Assembly (NCBI RefSeq): GCF_004027225.2
Contig: NW_022651115.1
Span: 1 to 64,000 of the forward strand
DNA length: 64,000 nucleotides
Source: Strigops habroptila
Taxonomy: Eukaryota; Chordata; Aves; Psittaciformes; Psittacidae
Reading direction: 5' to 3'
Positions 53,993 to 64,000 of the stretch are shown here, piece by piece (positions within the stretch are counted from its first letter, which is position 1; each line of letters begins with the position of its first letter). The notes under the pieces are model-generated. The model was not told the DNA's origin and did no database searches. It saw nothing but the letters and a program-made list of their open reading frames with translations. A program made the translations under genes and the position numbers.

Positions 53993-54660
53993 CGCGAACG
54001 GGGAACGGGGCCCGCCCGGACGGGAACGGGCCCGCCCGAACGCTCCCCCCCCCGCCCGTTCCCGCCGCACGGTACCGGGAGCCGCGGCCTGAGCGGGCGC
54101 GCCGCAGGGGGCGGGGCTTGGCGGGAGGGGAGCGCGGGATTGGTCGAGAGCAGAGGGTGGGGGCGTGGCTTGGGGTTGGGGGCGTGGCTTAAGGCTCTGA
54201 GGGGAGGCCGGGGAGGGGGCGTGGCTTGAGTGGCGATGGACGCCTAGGGCTAATGGAGATGGGGGCACGGCTTGAGGTGGGGGCGTGGCTTGCTGCTGTG
54301 GGCGTGGCTTCGAGTATACGCAGCTGAATGGGAAAGGGGGCGTGGCTTGGTTATGGGGGCGTGGCTTCAGGCTGCCGTGGGGGGGGGAGCGGGGGCAGTA
54401 AGGCCCGCGCGTGCGCGGCGCTGGGGGGGGGAGTGGTTTGTGCGTCACGTGATCGGCGGGGGGGGCGCGGCCGCGGCCTCAGCGGCGTGAGGAGAGGTGG
54501 GAGGGGGCTGGGGTTTGGGGGGGTCTCCGTGGGTTAAGGGGGGTTTCTGTGGGTCAGGGGGGTGTCTGTGGGGTTTGGGGGGGTCTCTGTGGGGTTTGGG
54601 GGGGTCTCTGTGGGTTTGGGGGGTCTCTATGGGTCTCCTGCCCCCCCCCCAGCCCCCGCC
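53993..54660. promoter_or_regulatory. B3GALT4/PFDN6 bidirectional CpG promoter
   Basis: CpG-rich interval between divergent start codons 668 bp apart. From 54110 to 54370 there are about eight spaced copies of GGGGCGTGGCTT, a KLF/Sp1 or CACCC-type box. A palindromic E-box TCACGTGA is at 54445-54452, within GCGTCACGTGATCGG. From 54520 to 54650 runs a short G-rich repeat of GGGGGTCTCTGTGGG type. Activity is inferred. Confidence 0.75.
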
Positions 54661-56342
54661 ATGGCCGAGCAGATCCAGAAGAAGCTTCAGGGAGAGTTGG
54701 AGAAATACCAACAACTGCAGAAAGGTACCAAAAACCCTTCATGTGCACCCAAACCCCTTCATGTGCACCCAAAAACCCTTCATCTGCCCCCAAACCCCTT
54801 CATCTGCACCCAAAAACCCTTCATCTGCACCCAAACCCCTTTATCTGCACCCGAAAACCTTCATCTGCCCCCAAACCCTCCCTCTGCACCCCAAAATCAC
54901 CCCTCTGCACCCCATAACCCCTCAGAACCCCCCTTCTCCCCCCTTTGCCCCCCAGTCCCCCTTTCCCATGGAGTGCCCATGTCAGTGCCATCACCCCGGG
55001 GTGGGGGGGCCCCTCTGACCCCCTGCTTTTGGGGTGTCCCCCCCCAGACCTGAGCCGGGCCGTGGCGGCGCGGCAGAAGCTGGAGGCTCAACTGACCGAG
55101 AACAACATCGTGAAGGAGGTGAGAAACCCCCAAACCCCCCTAAAACACCCCAAAACCACCCCAAACCCCCCTAAAACACCCCCAAACCACCCCAAAACCC
55201 CCTAAAACACCCCCAAACCACCCCAAAACCACCTAAAACACCCCCAAAACCTCCTAAACCACCCAAACTCACCCCTAAAACACCCCCAAAACCCTCTAAA
55301 CACCCAACCCCCCCAAACACCCCTAAAACACTACTAAACCACCCCTAAACACCCCTAAAACACCCCAACCCCCCCAAACACCCGCAAAACCCCCTAAAAC
55401 ACCAAAAAACCACCCAAAACCACCCATAAACCATCCCTAAATCCGCTAAAACGCCCCCAAACACCCCTAAAACACCAAAACCCCCCCAAAACACCCCTAA
55501 AACACTCCTAAAACACCCCTAAACCCCCTAAATCACTCTTAAACTACTCCTAAAACACCCTACACCACCCCAACCCCCCCTAAAAGCCTCCAAAGCACCC
55601 CAAAAGCCCCCAAAACACCCTAAAAACTCCCAAAACTCCTGAAATACCCCCTAAAACACCCCGAAACCCCCCAATACACCCTAAAGCCCCCCCAACACTC
55701 CCCAAAAACCTGCCGAAAAACCCCAACACCCCCTAAAATTCCCCTAAAACCTGGCAAAACCCTTCAAAACCCCCCTAAAGCCCCCTAAAACACCTCAAAA
55801 ACCCCCTAAAACACCCCGCAAAACCCCTGAACCACCCCAAAAACCCCTCCTGGCCCCCCCCAGTGCCCAGGAGCTGGAGCTGCTGGATGCCACCAACACC
55901 AGCTTCAAAACACCCCTGAAACCCACCTAAAAGCCCCCAAAAACCCCCAAACCCAGCCCCAAAAATTCCCCAACCCCCCCCAAAAGCCTCTAACCCCCCC
56001 AAACCCACTCTCGTGCCCCCCAACCCGCAGGAGCTGGAGCTGCTGGACGCCACCAACACCATCTTCAAGCTGATGGGGCCGGTGCTGGTGAAGCAGGAGA
56101 TGGAGGAAGCCAAGGGCACGGTGGGGAAGCGCCTGGAGTACATCACCGGGGAGATGTGGGTGCAGGGGGGCGATGGGGGGGGGGGCACCCCCCGACACCC
56201 CTGGATCCCCCCCGACGTTCCCTGATCCCGCAGCAAACGCTACGAGCAGCAGATGCAGGAGCTGGAGCGACGCTCGGAGCAGCAGCGGGAGACGCTGGGG
56301 CGGCTGCAGCAGGAGCTGCAGAGGGGCCAGGGCAAGGGCTGA
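54661..56342 (+). CDS. PFDN6: Prefoldin subunit 6
   Basis: PFDN6 is a beta-type subunit of hexameric prefoldin, which hands nascent actin and tubulin to the chaperonin TRiC/CCT. Four exons: 54661-54724, 55048-55118, 56031-56155, 56234-56342, phases consistent, 122 residues (human 129). The sequence starts MAEQIQKKLQGELEKYQQLQ, continues RQKLEAQLTENNIVKEELEL and VGKRLEYITGE, and ends ELQRGQGKG. Two coiled-coil helices flank the beta hairpin, as usual. A poly(A) signal AATAAA is at 56526-56531. The C-terminus is slightly shorter than in mammals. Confidence 0.96.
55125..55865. repeat. C/A-rich minisatellite in PFDN6 intron 2
   Basis: Units of 10-20 bp such as CCCCTAAAACACCCCCAAAC. It resumes at 55910-56010 after a copied exon fragment. 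Purine-pyrimidine pattern CCCTAAAAC throughout. Confidence 0.9.
55871..55909 (+). pseudogene. Partial duplicate of PFDN6 exon 3
   Basis: These 39 bases match the first 39 bases of PFDN6 exon 3 (56031-56069) with three differences, reading ELELLDATNTSFK instead of ELELLDATNTIFK. The copied piece includes an upstream CCCAG acceptor, but it runs straight into the CCCCTAAAAC repeat and has no donor. It looks like a local duplication swept along with the minisatellite. Confidence 0.85.
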
Positions 56343-56525
56343 GGGGGGGCCTCTGTGGGGACCCCCCCCATGGGGATCCCCCCTATGAGGACACCCCATT
56401 TATGGGGTCATTTCTGTGGGGACACCCCATTTATGGGGATAGCTCTATAGGGGCACCTCCCTATGGGGACATTTCTATAGGGACACCCCATTTATGGGGA
56501 CCCCCCCCAGCCCCTATAATCCTTT

Positions 56526-56531
56526 AATAAA
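56526..56531 (+). terminator. PFDN6: PFDN6 poly(A) signal
   Basis: AATAAA, 184 bases after the stop codon. The 3'UTR before it contains short GGGGACACCCCATTTAT repeats. Confidence 0.85.
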
Positions 56532-56569
56532 GGGTTAAAGCTGTTACTGACATGAGGGGTGTTGAGTTG

Positions 56570-56770
56570 GGGGGGTTGTGAGTGTGGGGACATGTTACAT
56601 GCGTGTGGGGACGTGTTACATGCGTGTGGAGACGTGTGGGGACATGTCGTGTATGGGGGGCATGTTACATGTGTGTGGGGACATGTTAGGTGTACGGGGA
56701 CGTATTATGTGTGTGTGGGGACACATCACGTGTGTGTGGGGATGTGTCACGTGTGGGGACGTGTGTGTGC
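56570..56770. repeat. GTGTGGGGACATGTTACATG repeat
   Basis: About nine copies of a roughly 22-bp unit, GTGTGGGGACATGTTACATG and relatives, just downstream of PFDN6. Confidence 0.88.
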
Positions 56771-56819
56771 AGGGACAGGCTGGGGTGGGTCACTGGGGGG
56801 GGACACTGCGATGTGCCAG

Positions 56820-57625
56820 CCCCCATGTCCCATATCCCCATGTCCTAGATCCCCATGTCCCACGTCCCATATCCGCATGTTCCCAATCCTAGATCTCCAT
56901 ATCCCATATCCCCATGTCCCCATATCCTAGATCCCCATATCCTAGATCCCCATATCCACATGTCTGCATATCCTAGATCCCCATGTCCCATGTCCCCATA
57001 TCCTAGACCCTATATCCCATGTCCCATATCTGCATGTCCCCATATCCTAGACCCCATATCCCATGTCCCATATCCGCATGTCCCCATATCCTAGATCTCT
57101 ATATCCGCATGTCCCCATATCTTAGACCCCATATCCCATGTCCCATATCTGCATGTCCTCATATCCTAGATCCCCATAGCCACATGTCCCCATATCCACA
57201 TGTCCCCATATCCCATATCCCATATCCACATGTCCCCATATCCCATGTCCCATATCCACATGTCCCCATATCCTAGATCCCCATAGCCACATGTCCCCAT
57301 ATCCGCATGTCCCCATATCCCATGTCCCATATCCACATGTCCCCGTATCCTAGATCCCCATATCCGCATGTCCCCATATCCACATGTCCCCATATCCTAG
57401 ATCCCCATATCCTAGATCCCCATATCCACATGTCCCCATATCCCATGTCCCATATCCACATGTCCCCATATCCTAGATCCCCATATCCACATGTCCCCAT
57501 ATCCCATGTCCCATATCCACATGTCCCCATATCCTAGATCCCCATATCCACATGTCCCCATATCCCATGTCCCATATCCACATGTCCCCATATCCTAGAT
57601 CCCCATGTCCCATATCCCCACGTCC
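56820..57625. repeat. CCCCATATCCTAGAT-type minisatellite
   Basis: About 45 units of 14-22 bp: CCCCATATCCACATGT, CCCCATATCCTAGAT and CCCATGTCCCATATC, arranged in higher-order blocks. Both strands show open frames that are only repeat artefacts. Confidence 0.93.
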
Positions 57626-57639
57626 AGCCGTGGGTCACC

Positions 57640-58660
57640 AGCGTTCCCGCAGGGGCTGCCCCGTCCCATGGCCGGGGGGCGCAGGGGGGGGGTGACCCAG
57701 CCCCGGCTCCTCGGCCGCGGGAGCGGGGGCCGCACGGTCGCACCCTCTCGCTTGTGGTGCATCACGAGCTCCTCCGGACCCCCCATTCCTGTGCCCTGGC
57801 ACTGGGGAGGGCTGCCTCCCCATCTCCCGCCTGAGCTTCCCTGCTCCGGTTGGAACCCAGCACCCCCCATCCCACCATCCGGTCCCCAGCATCCCTGTAG
57901 AGCCGTAGAGCAGTTATGGTTGGGAAGGACCTTGGGATCTCCTTGTTCCAACCCCTCCTCCTCGATCAGGTACCTGAAAGTCCAACCTGCTGCTTCCCTC
58001 CCCTGCGAAAGGGGGAGAAGAACAAGAGAGAAAAGCTCCGTTCTCCACCCGCGTCTCTGTGGGCAAAGAGGCTCATTCCCGAGGCGCTGGGAATGGTGGT
58101 GGTGGCACCATTGCGGAGCTCCCCGCGTGCAGGGGACGCCCAGCACCATCCTTCTGTCCTGGCGCTTGGGCGCTGGAGCAGGGGCCGGACATTGGCACCC
58201 TCGGACGCGTGCTCCAGGACACCTGAGCACGGTCAGGGCAGGGGCAGGGTACGGATGGGGTTTAGGTGCCACATCCAGGAGGGGTTGCCGTGGTGGTGGC
58301 ACCATCCCAGAGCTCACGTTGTGCAGGTGATGGTGGGAGACCACGTTTGATGCTGGTTTGGAGCCCCACTGATCCCGGTTGAAGGTTTGAGCCAGGCTCA
58401 GCTGCTGTGGGCAGATGAGGAGCACGCGGCGAGCGCCACAACGGTGCCGCCAACACAGCAAAGGTTCGGTAACCACCACACATCAACAGCACAAACCAGC
58501 GCCAAAGGACCCAATAAACCCCAGAGAACTGACCCTGGCGAAGCCCAAGAGCTCAATGAGCAACTTAATGACCCATTGGGCCTCATACAGCCCAGGCAAC
58601 ACCTACAACCCCTGGGGCAGGGGTAGGGAGAAGCACCAGGAGGGATAGAAGGGGCAGGAT
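57640..58660. other. Unassigned GC-moderate interval
   Basis: No recognised gene. It holds a CR1-tail-like piece at about 57900-57965 (GGTTGGGAAGGACCTTGGGA followed by TTGTTCCAACCCC). A pair of related segments sits at 58085-58130 and 58290-58325 (GTGGTGGTGGCACCA), and a third at 58970-58990. An open minus-strand frame of 294 codons (57595-58479) shows no recognisable domain and overlaps repeats, so I do not call it. Confidence 0.6.
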
Positions 58661-61600
58661 GAGCCACAGCCTCTTCTCTTTCATGTTTAATGTCTGTAGC
58701 ACACAAAGAGAGAAAATGATCGTTTTCTAAGGCTCAAACACCAGCACTTCCTCCAGGACTCCATCTGCTGCCTCAGGAATGGGATAGGGAGGTATCCGTG
58801 CAGAGGTCTCCATGGGTAGGTGATGCTCGGGACCAGCTTTCTGTCCTAGTTCGATGGGCATGGGAGGAGGAGCTGGACGTTGCATTGTTATCAGTGCTCC
58901 AGCACAGCCGGTGCACCCAGAGGCTGAGCATGGCAATGGGGTTTAAGGTGGCAGACAAGGGTGGATGACCACGGTGCTGGCACCGTTCCGGAGGTCTCCA
59001 TGTGTAGGAATGAAGTTGGTGTTTCCATAAGTCCTCATAAACCCACTGGGTTCTTTGTGGTGGGTTTCAGCTCCAGGATGAGCAGTGAGATGAGTGGGAG
59101 CAATGCGCCCTCACCAGGCACCAGGAGGGTCTCTGAAGCTGTTGGTTGGGTTTGCAGAGGAAGGTGTGCAGGGAGCTGGGTTCATCCTGGGATGAACACT
59201 GTGAGTTGGATTTGGCTTTGCTTTGGGTTTGGTTGGAGTGCTGGGCTCTGCTGATGTCCGTGGGCTTCTCCTTGACTTCTCCACTTGCTGCCTTGAGCCT
59301 TCCGTGTGCTTCTGAGGGAGAGCTTAGTGCTGCCTTCTTCCTTGAGGACTAAGAGCATGGCAGGGAAAGGAGGTGAGGAGAACTGGCAGGGATTTGCGTG
59401 CTGCCCTTAGAGTGGGATGCACAAAGAAAGTTGGCTCTTTTCTGAAGGTCTGAAACCTCTGAGTGATGAGTTTGGCCTGAGGGTACCCAGTGAAGGTGCC
59501 CTTCTTGGAGCAGGGTTTCTCTGTGCCCTGTGCTGTGCTGTGGGTACCAGTAGGTTCTGCGCTTTGCTTGCTATGTTTTAGAGTCTGGTTGTGCTGCCCA
59601 TTGTTGGTGTGAATGATGCTTTAGCGCCAGGCAATGCCCAAATGCATGTTGTGTCTTTGTTAAGAGATGCTTTTTGCTTTGCTGAGCGATCCCTGTTCCT
59701 TGCACTGAAACACGGAGGAGCCGAAACCAACGACATCGGGCTCCGCGCCTGTCGTTGTTGCTAATGGCACTGACTTGCTGGCCCCAAAACCCCTTTTGCT
59801 CTACCTCTCCTTTAAACAGCCCGTCTATTCTTTGGGCTATGCCTTGCTTAAGCACGCAGCAAGGACATGAGCTGTATCTAACCCTGATTTTGTGTTTCAA
59901 AGCATCTCATGTGAGCATCCCTGTTGATAAGGAGGGAGAAACAAGCACAGAGCAGACAAATAACAAGATGGAAGGGTCAAAGCAAGTCCGTAGAGGGACT
60001 TAGTCTGAGGCTGAGACCTTTCATGAGTCCTGTGCCTCACCCGCGCTTGGTCTCAGCCCACCTTGGGCCCCCTTGCTCTGTCTGTGGGAGGGGAAACTGA
60101 GGCACAGAGCTGCTGGGTCATCTCCAGGATGCAAGATCCCTGCTGGTGCAAGCATCAGGCAGACGCCTGTTGGAAACTGCAGCACTTCTAATGAAAGATA
60201 CTGGGTGGCAGAGTAGGTCCTTGCTCACGTTGGGCATATATATACCACCAGTATATATATATATATATATACACACCATCTATATACCAGCAGGTATATT
60301 CCTGCAAACCCTTCATTTTGGGTCTTTGGATCAGAGGAAGATTGAGGTTGTGGCCTTTAAAGCCCTGCTCTGGGTCTGTTTCAAGCTCTTCAGCCCTTAG
60401 AGCTTTCCAGTCATCCATGCCTCAGTTTCCCTACCTGTCAACCAGGAAGAACAGCGATTTTCCCTGCTTTCTGGATTTTCCAATTTGGATTTCACCCCTC
60501 TCTATGTTTCCTTGGAAAGCAGCTCCCGCTGGTAAGTACTAAATAGACCTTTTCAGGCTCGGGTTTGAGCCAGCGGCACAGGCAGCAGCCATTCTGTGCT
60601 GCAGCGAAAGGAGTGTGCTAGGAGCAGTCGGTAGCAGTAGTTTGGTGCTCCCTGATGTTCTGAGGAGCTTTGCTGATGCTGGATTGGATTAGCAAATAGG
60701 TTTAGACCGCTCCAGTGATGCTTTTGCTGGGCTAATGGTGTCAATTCTTGTTTGGTTTCCCTCAGCCTCGTTGCTGCTCTTGTCTGCGTGTGATCATCTG
60801 GAGCAAGATGAGAGGGAAGACTCCTGGAATCCCTTCCATCCTCTCCCTACGTACCAGAAACTTGATCATCTGACAGTAAGTCATATTTATGTGCTTTTGG
60901 GCATCATACATAACCTGTAAAACTGCTTTAGTTCCAAGTTACCATCATGTGTTACCGTCACGTATCTGGAAAAGATGGTCATTCCCTCTGCTCCTGCTGA
61001 AGTGTGTTTAGAAGAGATCCCAAGCAAGGATGGCTTTGTCCAAATAACCAGTGTTATTAGTTTGGGACCATTTTATTCACTGGAGAGGCTTCTAAAGAAA
61101 CGTATTGGGAATCTGATGGGAGATGGAAAGGGCTTTGCTGATGTTTATTGGGACTTGAATGCTTGTGGTGGAAGGGGAACAAGAAAGAAGTTGTCACGTA
61201 GTTGCATGAGCTGAAGAAAGTGAGATGGTGCTTAGTAACTTGGAAAGGACTTTGAATCCTTCAAGTTTGTTCTGAAGGAAGTTTCATTGCTCTCTTTGGT
61301 TAAAAGACAGGTTTCTGTCAGCCTGGGAAAAGCATTTCTAAATGTTGAAGGAGCTGGTAACCCCGTGATTTGAAGCGTGGCACCTATCTACCTTCCCTTT
61401 CCCAGCAGTTCATCCGTTTGTTCTGGTCAAGCTTTGCCCTGGGACTTGCAAGCGATGTCCAGAGATGTCCGATCTGCCTCGCAATGATTTCTCTCTGTAC
61501 TGGAAATGCAGAGGAGCGGCCGCTGCAGGTTGTAAGGGTTGCACTGGTAAGGCACGTTTTGTCCTGGTCGGTTGGAGGCTGAGTTGGGAGGAGGCAAACA

Positions 61601-61850
61601 GATGGAGTGATTGCTCATGAGCAAGAAAAGGGCTGATAACACCTCCTGTTCAAGGAGCTGCAAACAAGCTGAGGAATGGGGTTTTTTGATGGCAGATCCT
61701 TGTGTTGCTTTGGGTTTGATGCTGTGTTGTTTGAGGCTTCCTCTACTCTAGTTCTAGCTCTTTCCACAGAGCACACGGTGTAATGAAACGTGAAGGCTTG
61801 TGCTCTTTCCTAAACTGTTTAAATGACTTACTTAACATTGGATTTTACTG
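58660..61850. other. AT-richer intergenic interval, no gene recognised
   Basis: From about 58660 the minisatellites stop and composition becomes ordinary (AT-richer, few CpG). There is a TA-rich microsatellite at 60236-60298 with a (TA)n core at 60252-60272. Isolated splice-like motifs occur (GTAAGT at 60533 and TAAGTC near 60880), but no frame matches a known protein. It may be intergenic DNA or introns of a gene extending beyond the window. Confidence 0.6.
60236..60298. repeat. TA-rich microsatellite
   Basis: GTATATATATATATATATAT with flanking CATATATATACC. The only AT dinucleotide tract in the window. Confidence 0.95.
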
Positions 61851-61854
61851 AGTG

Positions 61855-62186
61855 TGTCAGGACTGGAGACACACCATGAGGGAGAAATAGACTGGAATAG
61901 GAAGGAATAGACCTGCCCACGACCACCAGGAGGCACTGCGCAAGCGCAGAACATATGGAAATGACTTTTGTACTCATTATAATACGAAGCGGGGATAGGT
62001 CATGAATATGTATCAGCATAGTGGGAAAGGTGATGCATATGTAATACTTTACAGGATAAATTGTGAGCACGTTGTAACGGTCTTCGGAACCAGATTTGGG
62101 TGCGTACCCCTGGTTCCCGGGGCCTCGAAATAAAGCACCACATATAACCTCCTTAGAGTGGTTATGTGTTCTTCTCTCGGCTAACA
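61855..62186 (+). repeat. 5' LTR of the endogenous retrovirus
   Basis: Starts TGTCAGGACTGG and ends GGCTAACA just before the primer-binding site. AATAAA at 62129-62134 gives the R/U5 boundary region. About 332 bp. The left end is inferred from the TG and the change in sequence character; target-site duplication cannot be checked without the right end. Confidence 0.65.
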
Positions 62187-62999
62187 GTTTTGGCGATTCT
62201 GGTGGGACCTCGCGGGCATTGCTGAGGCGGCTCGCGCATCGATCCAGCTCCAGCCGGCACCGAGTGATTCTCGGGGAGCCATCGACCGCGACCGACCTCC
62301 GGTGCTCTCGACGGACCAACGGCATTGGTAAGAGACGGTGCTTTATTATTTGATATTGGTACCATTTCCTGGTCTGGTAAAAGCCTGCCTGTTAGACACG
62401 GCGAAAGCTGTGCGTGGTTGGGCAACAGAGCTCCAAAGGAAAGCCTAGGCGCCGTCCGTCAGGCAGTGGCGAAAGCCCTGCAGGTTCAGCAACAGCGGTC
62501 TGGTCTGGTAAATTGGTTCGGTATATTTTTATATTTTGTAATTTAGTTTGTCTGTATTTGTCTGTATTTAAATAAGCTCAGAATGCCACCGATACCAAAG
62601 TCGTCGCCGTTAGGGTGTATTTTGAGTCATTGGAAGGAGGGACGGTTTGGACAAGAGACGCAAAAAGGGAAATTGATTGATTACTGTGATGTGTGGTGGA
62701 TGCAATATAAATTAGAGGATCAAGTCCGCTGGCCGGAGAATGGAACTTTAGATTATGATACGATTATGCAATTAATGTTATTTTGTAAACGGGAAGGAAA
62801 ATGGGACGAGGTCCCATATGTGGAACTGTTCTTTATGTTAAGAGACAACGATGAATGGAGAAAGGCGTGTGGAATAATGGTTGTTAGTGCAAAATCGAGT
62901 GAACAATGTAAAGGCTGTGTGGGTGAGAAGAAATGTATGGGATGCATGGCTGTGAATAATGTTTTGCTTTCCGGACCTTGTGGAGAAGGTACGGCGCGG

Positions 63000-63530
63000 C
63001 AGGAGGAACGGGGCGACTTTCAGGGCGCAGCCTTTACCGGCGGCAGCCCCCCACCTTGCCGCCCAGTCCCGCCGTGCTCCGCCGGGACACGCGGTGGCGG
63101 GTGCGCCCAGGGACACGCCGCCGGGATGGAAAAACGCCCGAGCGGCTGCGGCGCGGTGAAGTCCCGCGACCGGTTTGCATTTTCCCATTGAAAGCGCCGG
63201 GGATGCCCGGTGTTGCCGGTGGGGAAGAGGGGAGGTAAACACAGAGGCGACCGCGGCGCGGGAGGCGCCGTCCGGCGGTGTGACAATCGCCCGCCGGTGT
63301 TGCATCAGTCTGCGCCCCGCTATCGGGGCGGGGGGGGATGTGTCGGGAGGGCGCGGCGGTGCCGGTAGCTCCGCCGTGTCCGCGGCGTTCGGAGCGGGCC
63401 GTGGCAGCGGCAGCGCTCACGTCCCGTGCCCCGTCCCACACACACCGCGCCCCCCCCCCAACCCCGCCGCGGGTCCCACCTTTGTCCGCGCGCGCCCCCC
63501 CCGCCCCGCGCGCCTGGGCCACGTGACGTG
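63000..63530. other. CpG-rich segment of unknown origin within the retroviral span
   Basis: About 530 bases with very high GC and CpG, unlike the AT-leaning retroviral parts on either side. It ends in GGCCACGTGACGTGGG (E-box and CRE-like half site), like a host CpG-island promoter. I recognise no retroviral protein in it. It could be inserted or captured host DNA, or an assembly join. Confidence 0.55.
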
Positions 63531-64000
63531 GGTATAAGGTTTCGAGGGAGAAAGCCCAGATTGCCTGCACTACTGTAATGTATTTGGGCTGTGAAATCTC
63601 CCAGGGACAACGGAGGTTGGGAATTGATCGTATTTGTGCTATTCCAGAGCCTCGGAATTTACATGAACTGAGAACATTCCTTGGAATGGCGGGTTGGTGC
63701 AGGTTATGGATATCGGACTATGCACTGATAGCTAAACCTTTATATGAGGCACAGAAATCTCAGACCTTCGTTTGGGAAGGGTCCCAAAAGGAAGCTTTTA
63801 AAAAGCTAAAAGAAGCGTTAATAAAAGCACCCGCCCTGGGATTACCGGATTTAACCAAGGACTTCCAGCTGTTTGTGCACGAGAGACAGAGATTGGCATT
63901 GGGAGTCCTGACGCAGAGACTGGGAAGCTGGAAGCGACCAGTGGGATACTTCTCCAAACAGCTGGATCTGGTAAGTGCTGGATGGCCATCGTGCCTACGA

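Larger units (their letters stand above)
61855..64000 (+). mobile_element. Endogenous retrovirus, gammaretrovirus-like (class I), 5' portion, broken
   Basis: Parts seen: a 5' LTR (61855-62186), a probable primer-binding site starting TGGCGATTCTGG at 62191, an untranslated leader, a gag-like start at 62583-62990 (GCILSHWKEG, LMLFCKREGKWDEVPYVELF) and a pol reverse transcriptase/RNase H-side segment from about 63540 to the edge (LGMAGWCRLWISDYALIAKP, KAPALGLPDLTKDFQLFV). The pol text is closest to the murine-leukaemia-type group. The gag text is of a kind common in bird genomes. The element looks broken, with at least one large disruption in the visible part. The rest, including the 3' LTR, is outside the window, so age cannot be judged from LTR divergence. 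Confidence 0.88.

Noticed and set aside
57595-58479. 294-codon minus-strand frame
   Set aside because: It overlaps repeats and a CR1-like tail, and its low-complexity composition matches no family I recognise.
60975-61214. 79-codon frame starting MVIPSAPAEVCLEEIPSKDG
   Set aside because: No recognisable domain, no supporting exon structure and single-copy AT-rich surroundings. Probably chance.

Overview
This is vertebrate nuclear DNA, almost certainly from a bird. It has multi-exon genes with spliceosomal introns and very high GC. It carries CR1-type retroposon fragments and an endogenous retrovirus of a kind common in birds. Nearly every intron is packed with its own minisatellite, as is typical of GC-rich avian microchromosomes. 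I cannot name the species. The gene content matches the extended MHC class II block of mammals (RPS18, VPS52, RING1, COL11A2, WDR46, B3GALT4, PFDN6), in a rearranged order and without RXRB, SLC39A7 and HSD17B8.

Layout from left to right: 1-1467 holds the first two coding exons of RPS18 (minus) and a minisatellite intron. 1468-1540 is a very short head-to-head promoter. 1541-16287 is VPS52 (plus, 20 coding exons, two introns with minor-spliceosome signals). 17201-22589 is RING1 (minus, six coding exons), tail-to-tail with VPS52. 22590-23160 is the RING1 CpG promoter with a tandem GC-box array. 23492-24165 is an orphan S100A16-like terminal exon (plus). 25301-45566 is COL11A2 (minus): a complete 1014-residue triple helix in 48 small exons plus flanking partial-helix exons, the C-propeptide, the variable region and most of the N-terminal domain. 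Its signal-peptide exon is missing. 45606-46104 is an assembly gap of 499 N. 46105-51008 is the 3' part of WDR46 (plus). 52583-53992 is B3GALT4 (minus, single coding exon), tail-to-tail with WDR46. 54661-56342 is PFDN6 (plus), head-to-head with B3GALT4. From about 56570 come minisatellites, then at about 58660 the composition drops to ordinary AT-richer DNA without a recognised gene. From 61855 to the right edge lies a broken gammaretrovirus-like endogenous element.

The genes are housekeeping or matrix genes with separate jobs: ribosome (RPS18), endosome-to-Golgi tethering (VPS52), Polycomb H2A ubiquitination (RING1), cartilage collagen (COL11A2), nucleolar 18S rRNA processing (WDR46), glycan synthesis (B3GALT4) and actin/tubulin chaperoning (PFDN6). 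They are linked by shared promoters and closely spaced convergent poly(A) sites. No novel multi-gene system was found. The most interesting signals concern splicing: a VPS52 intron with U12 donor and branch signals but GT-GG ends, an AT-AC U12 intron in the same gene, a 53-bp exon caught between inverted minisatellite arrays, a 5' splice-site sequence amplified into a tandem array, and COL11A2 acceptors homogenised to CCATAG.
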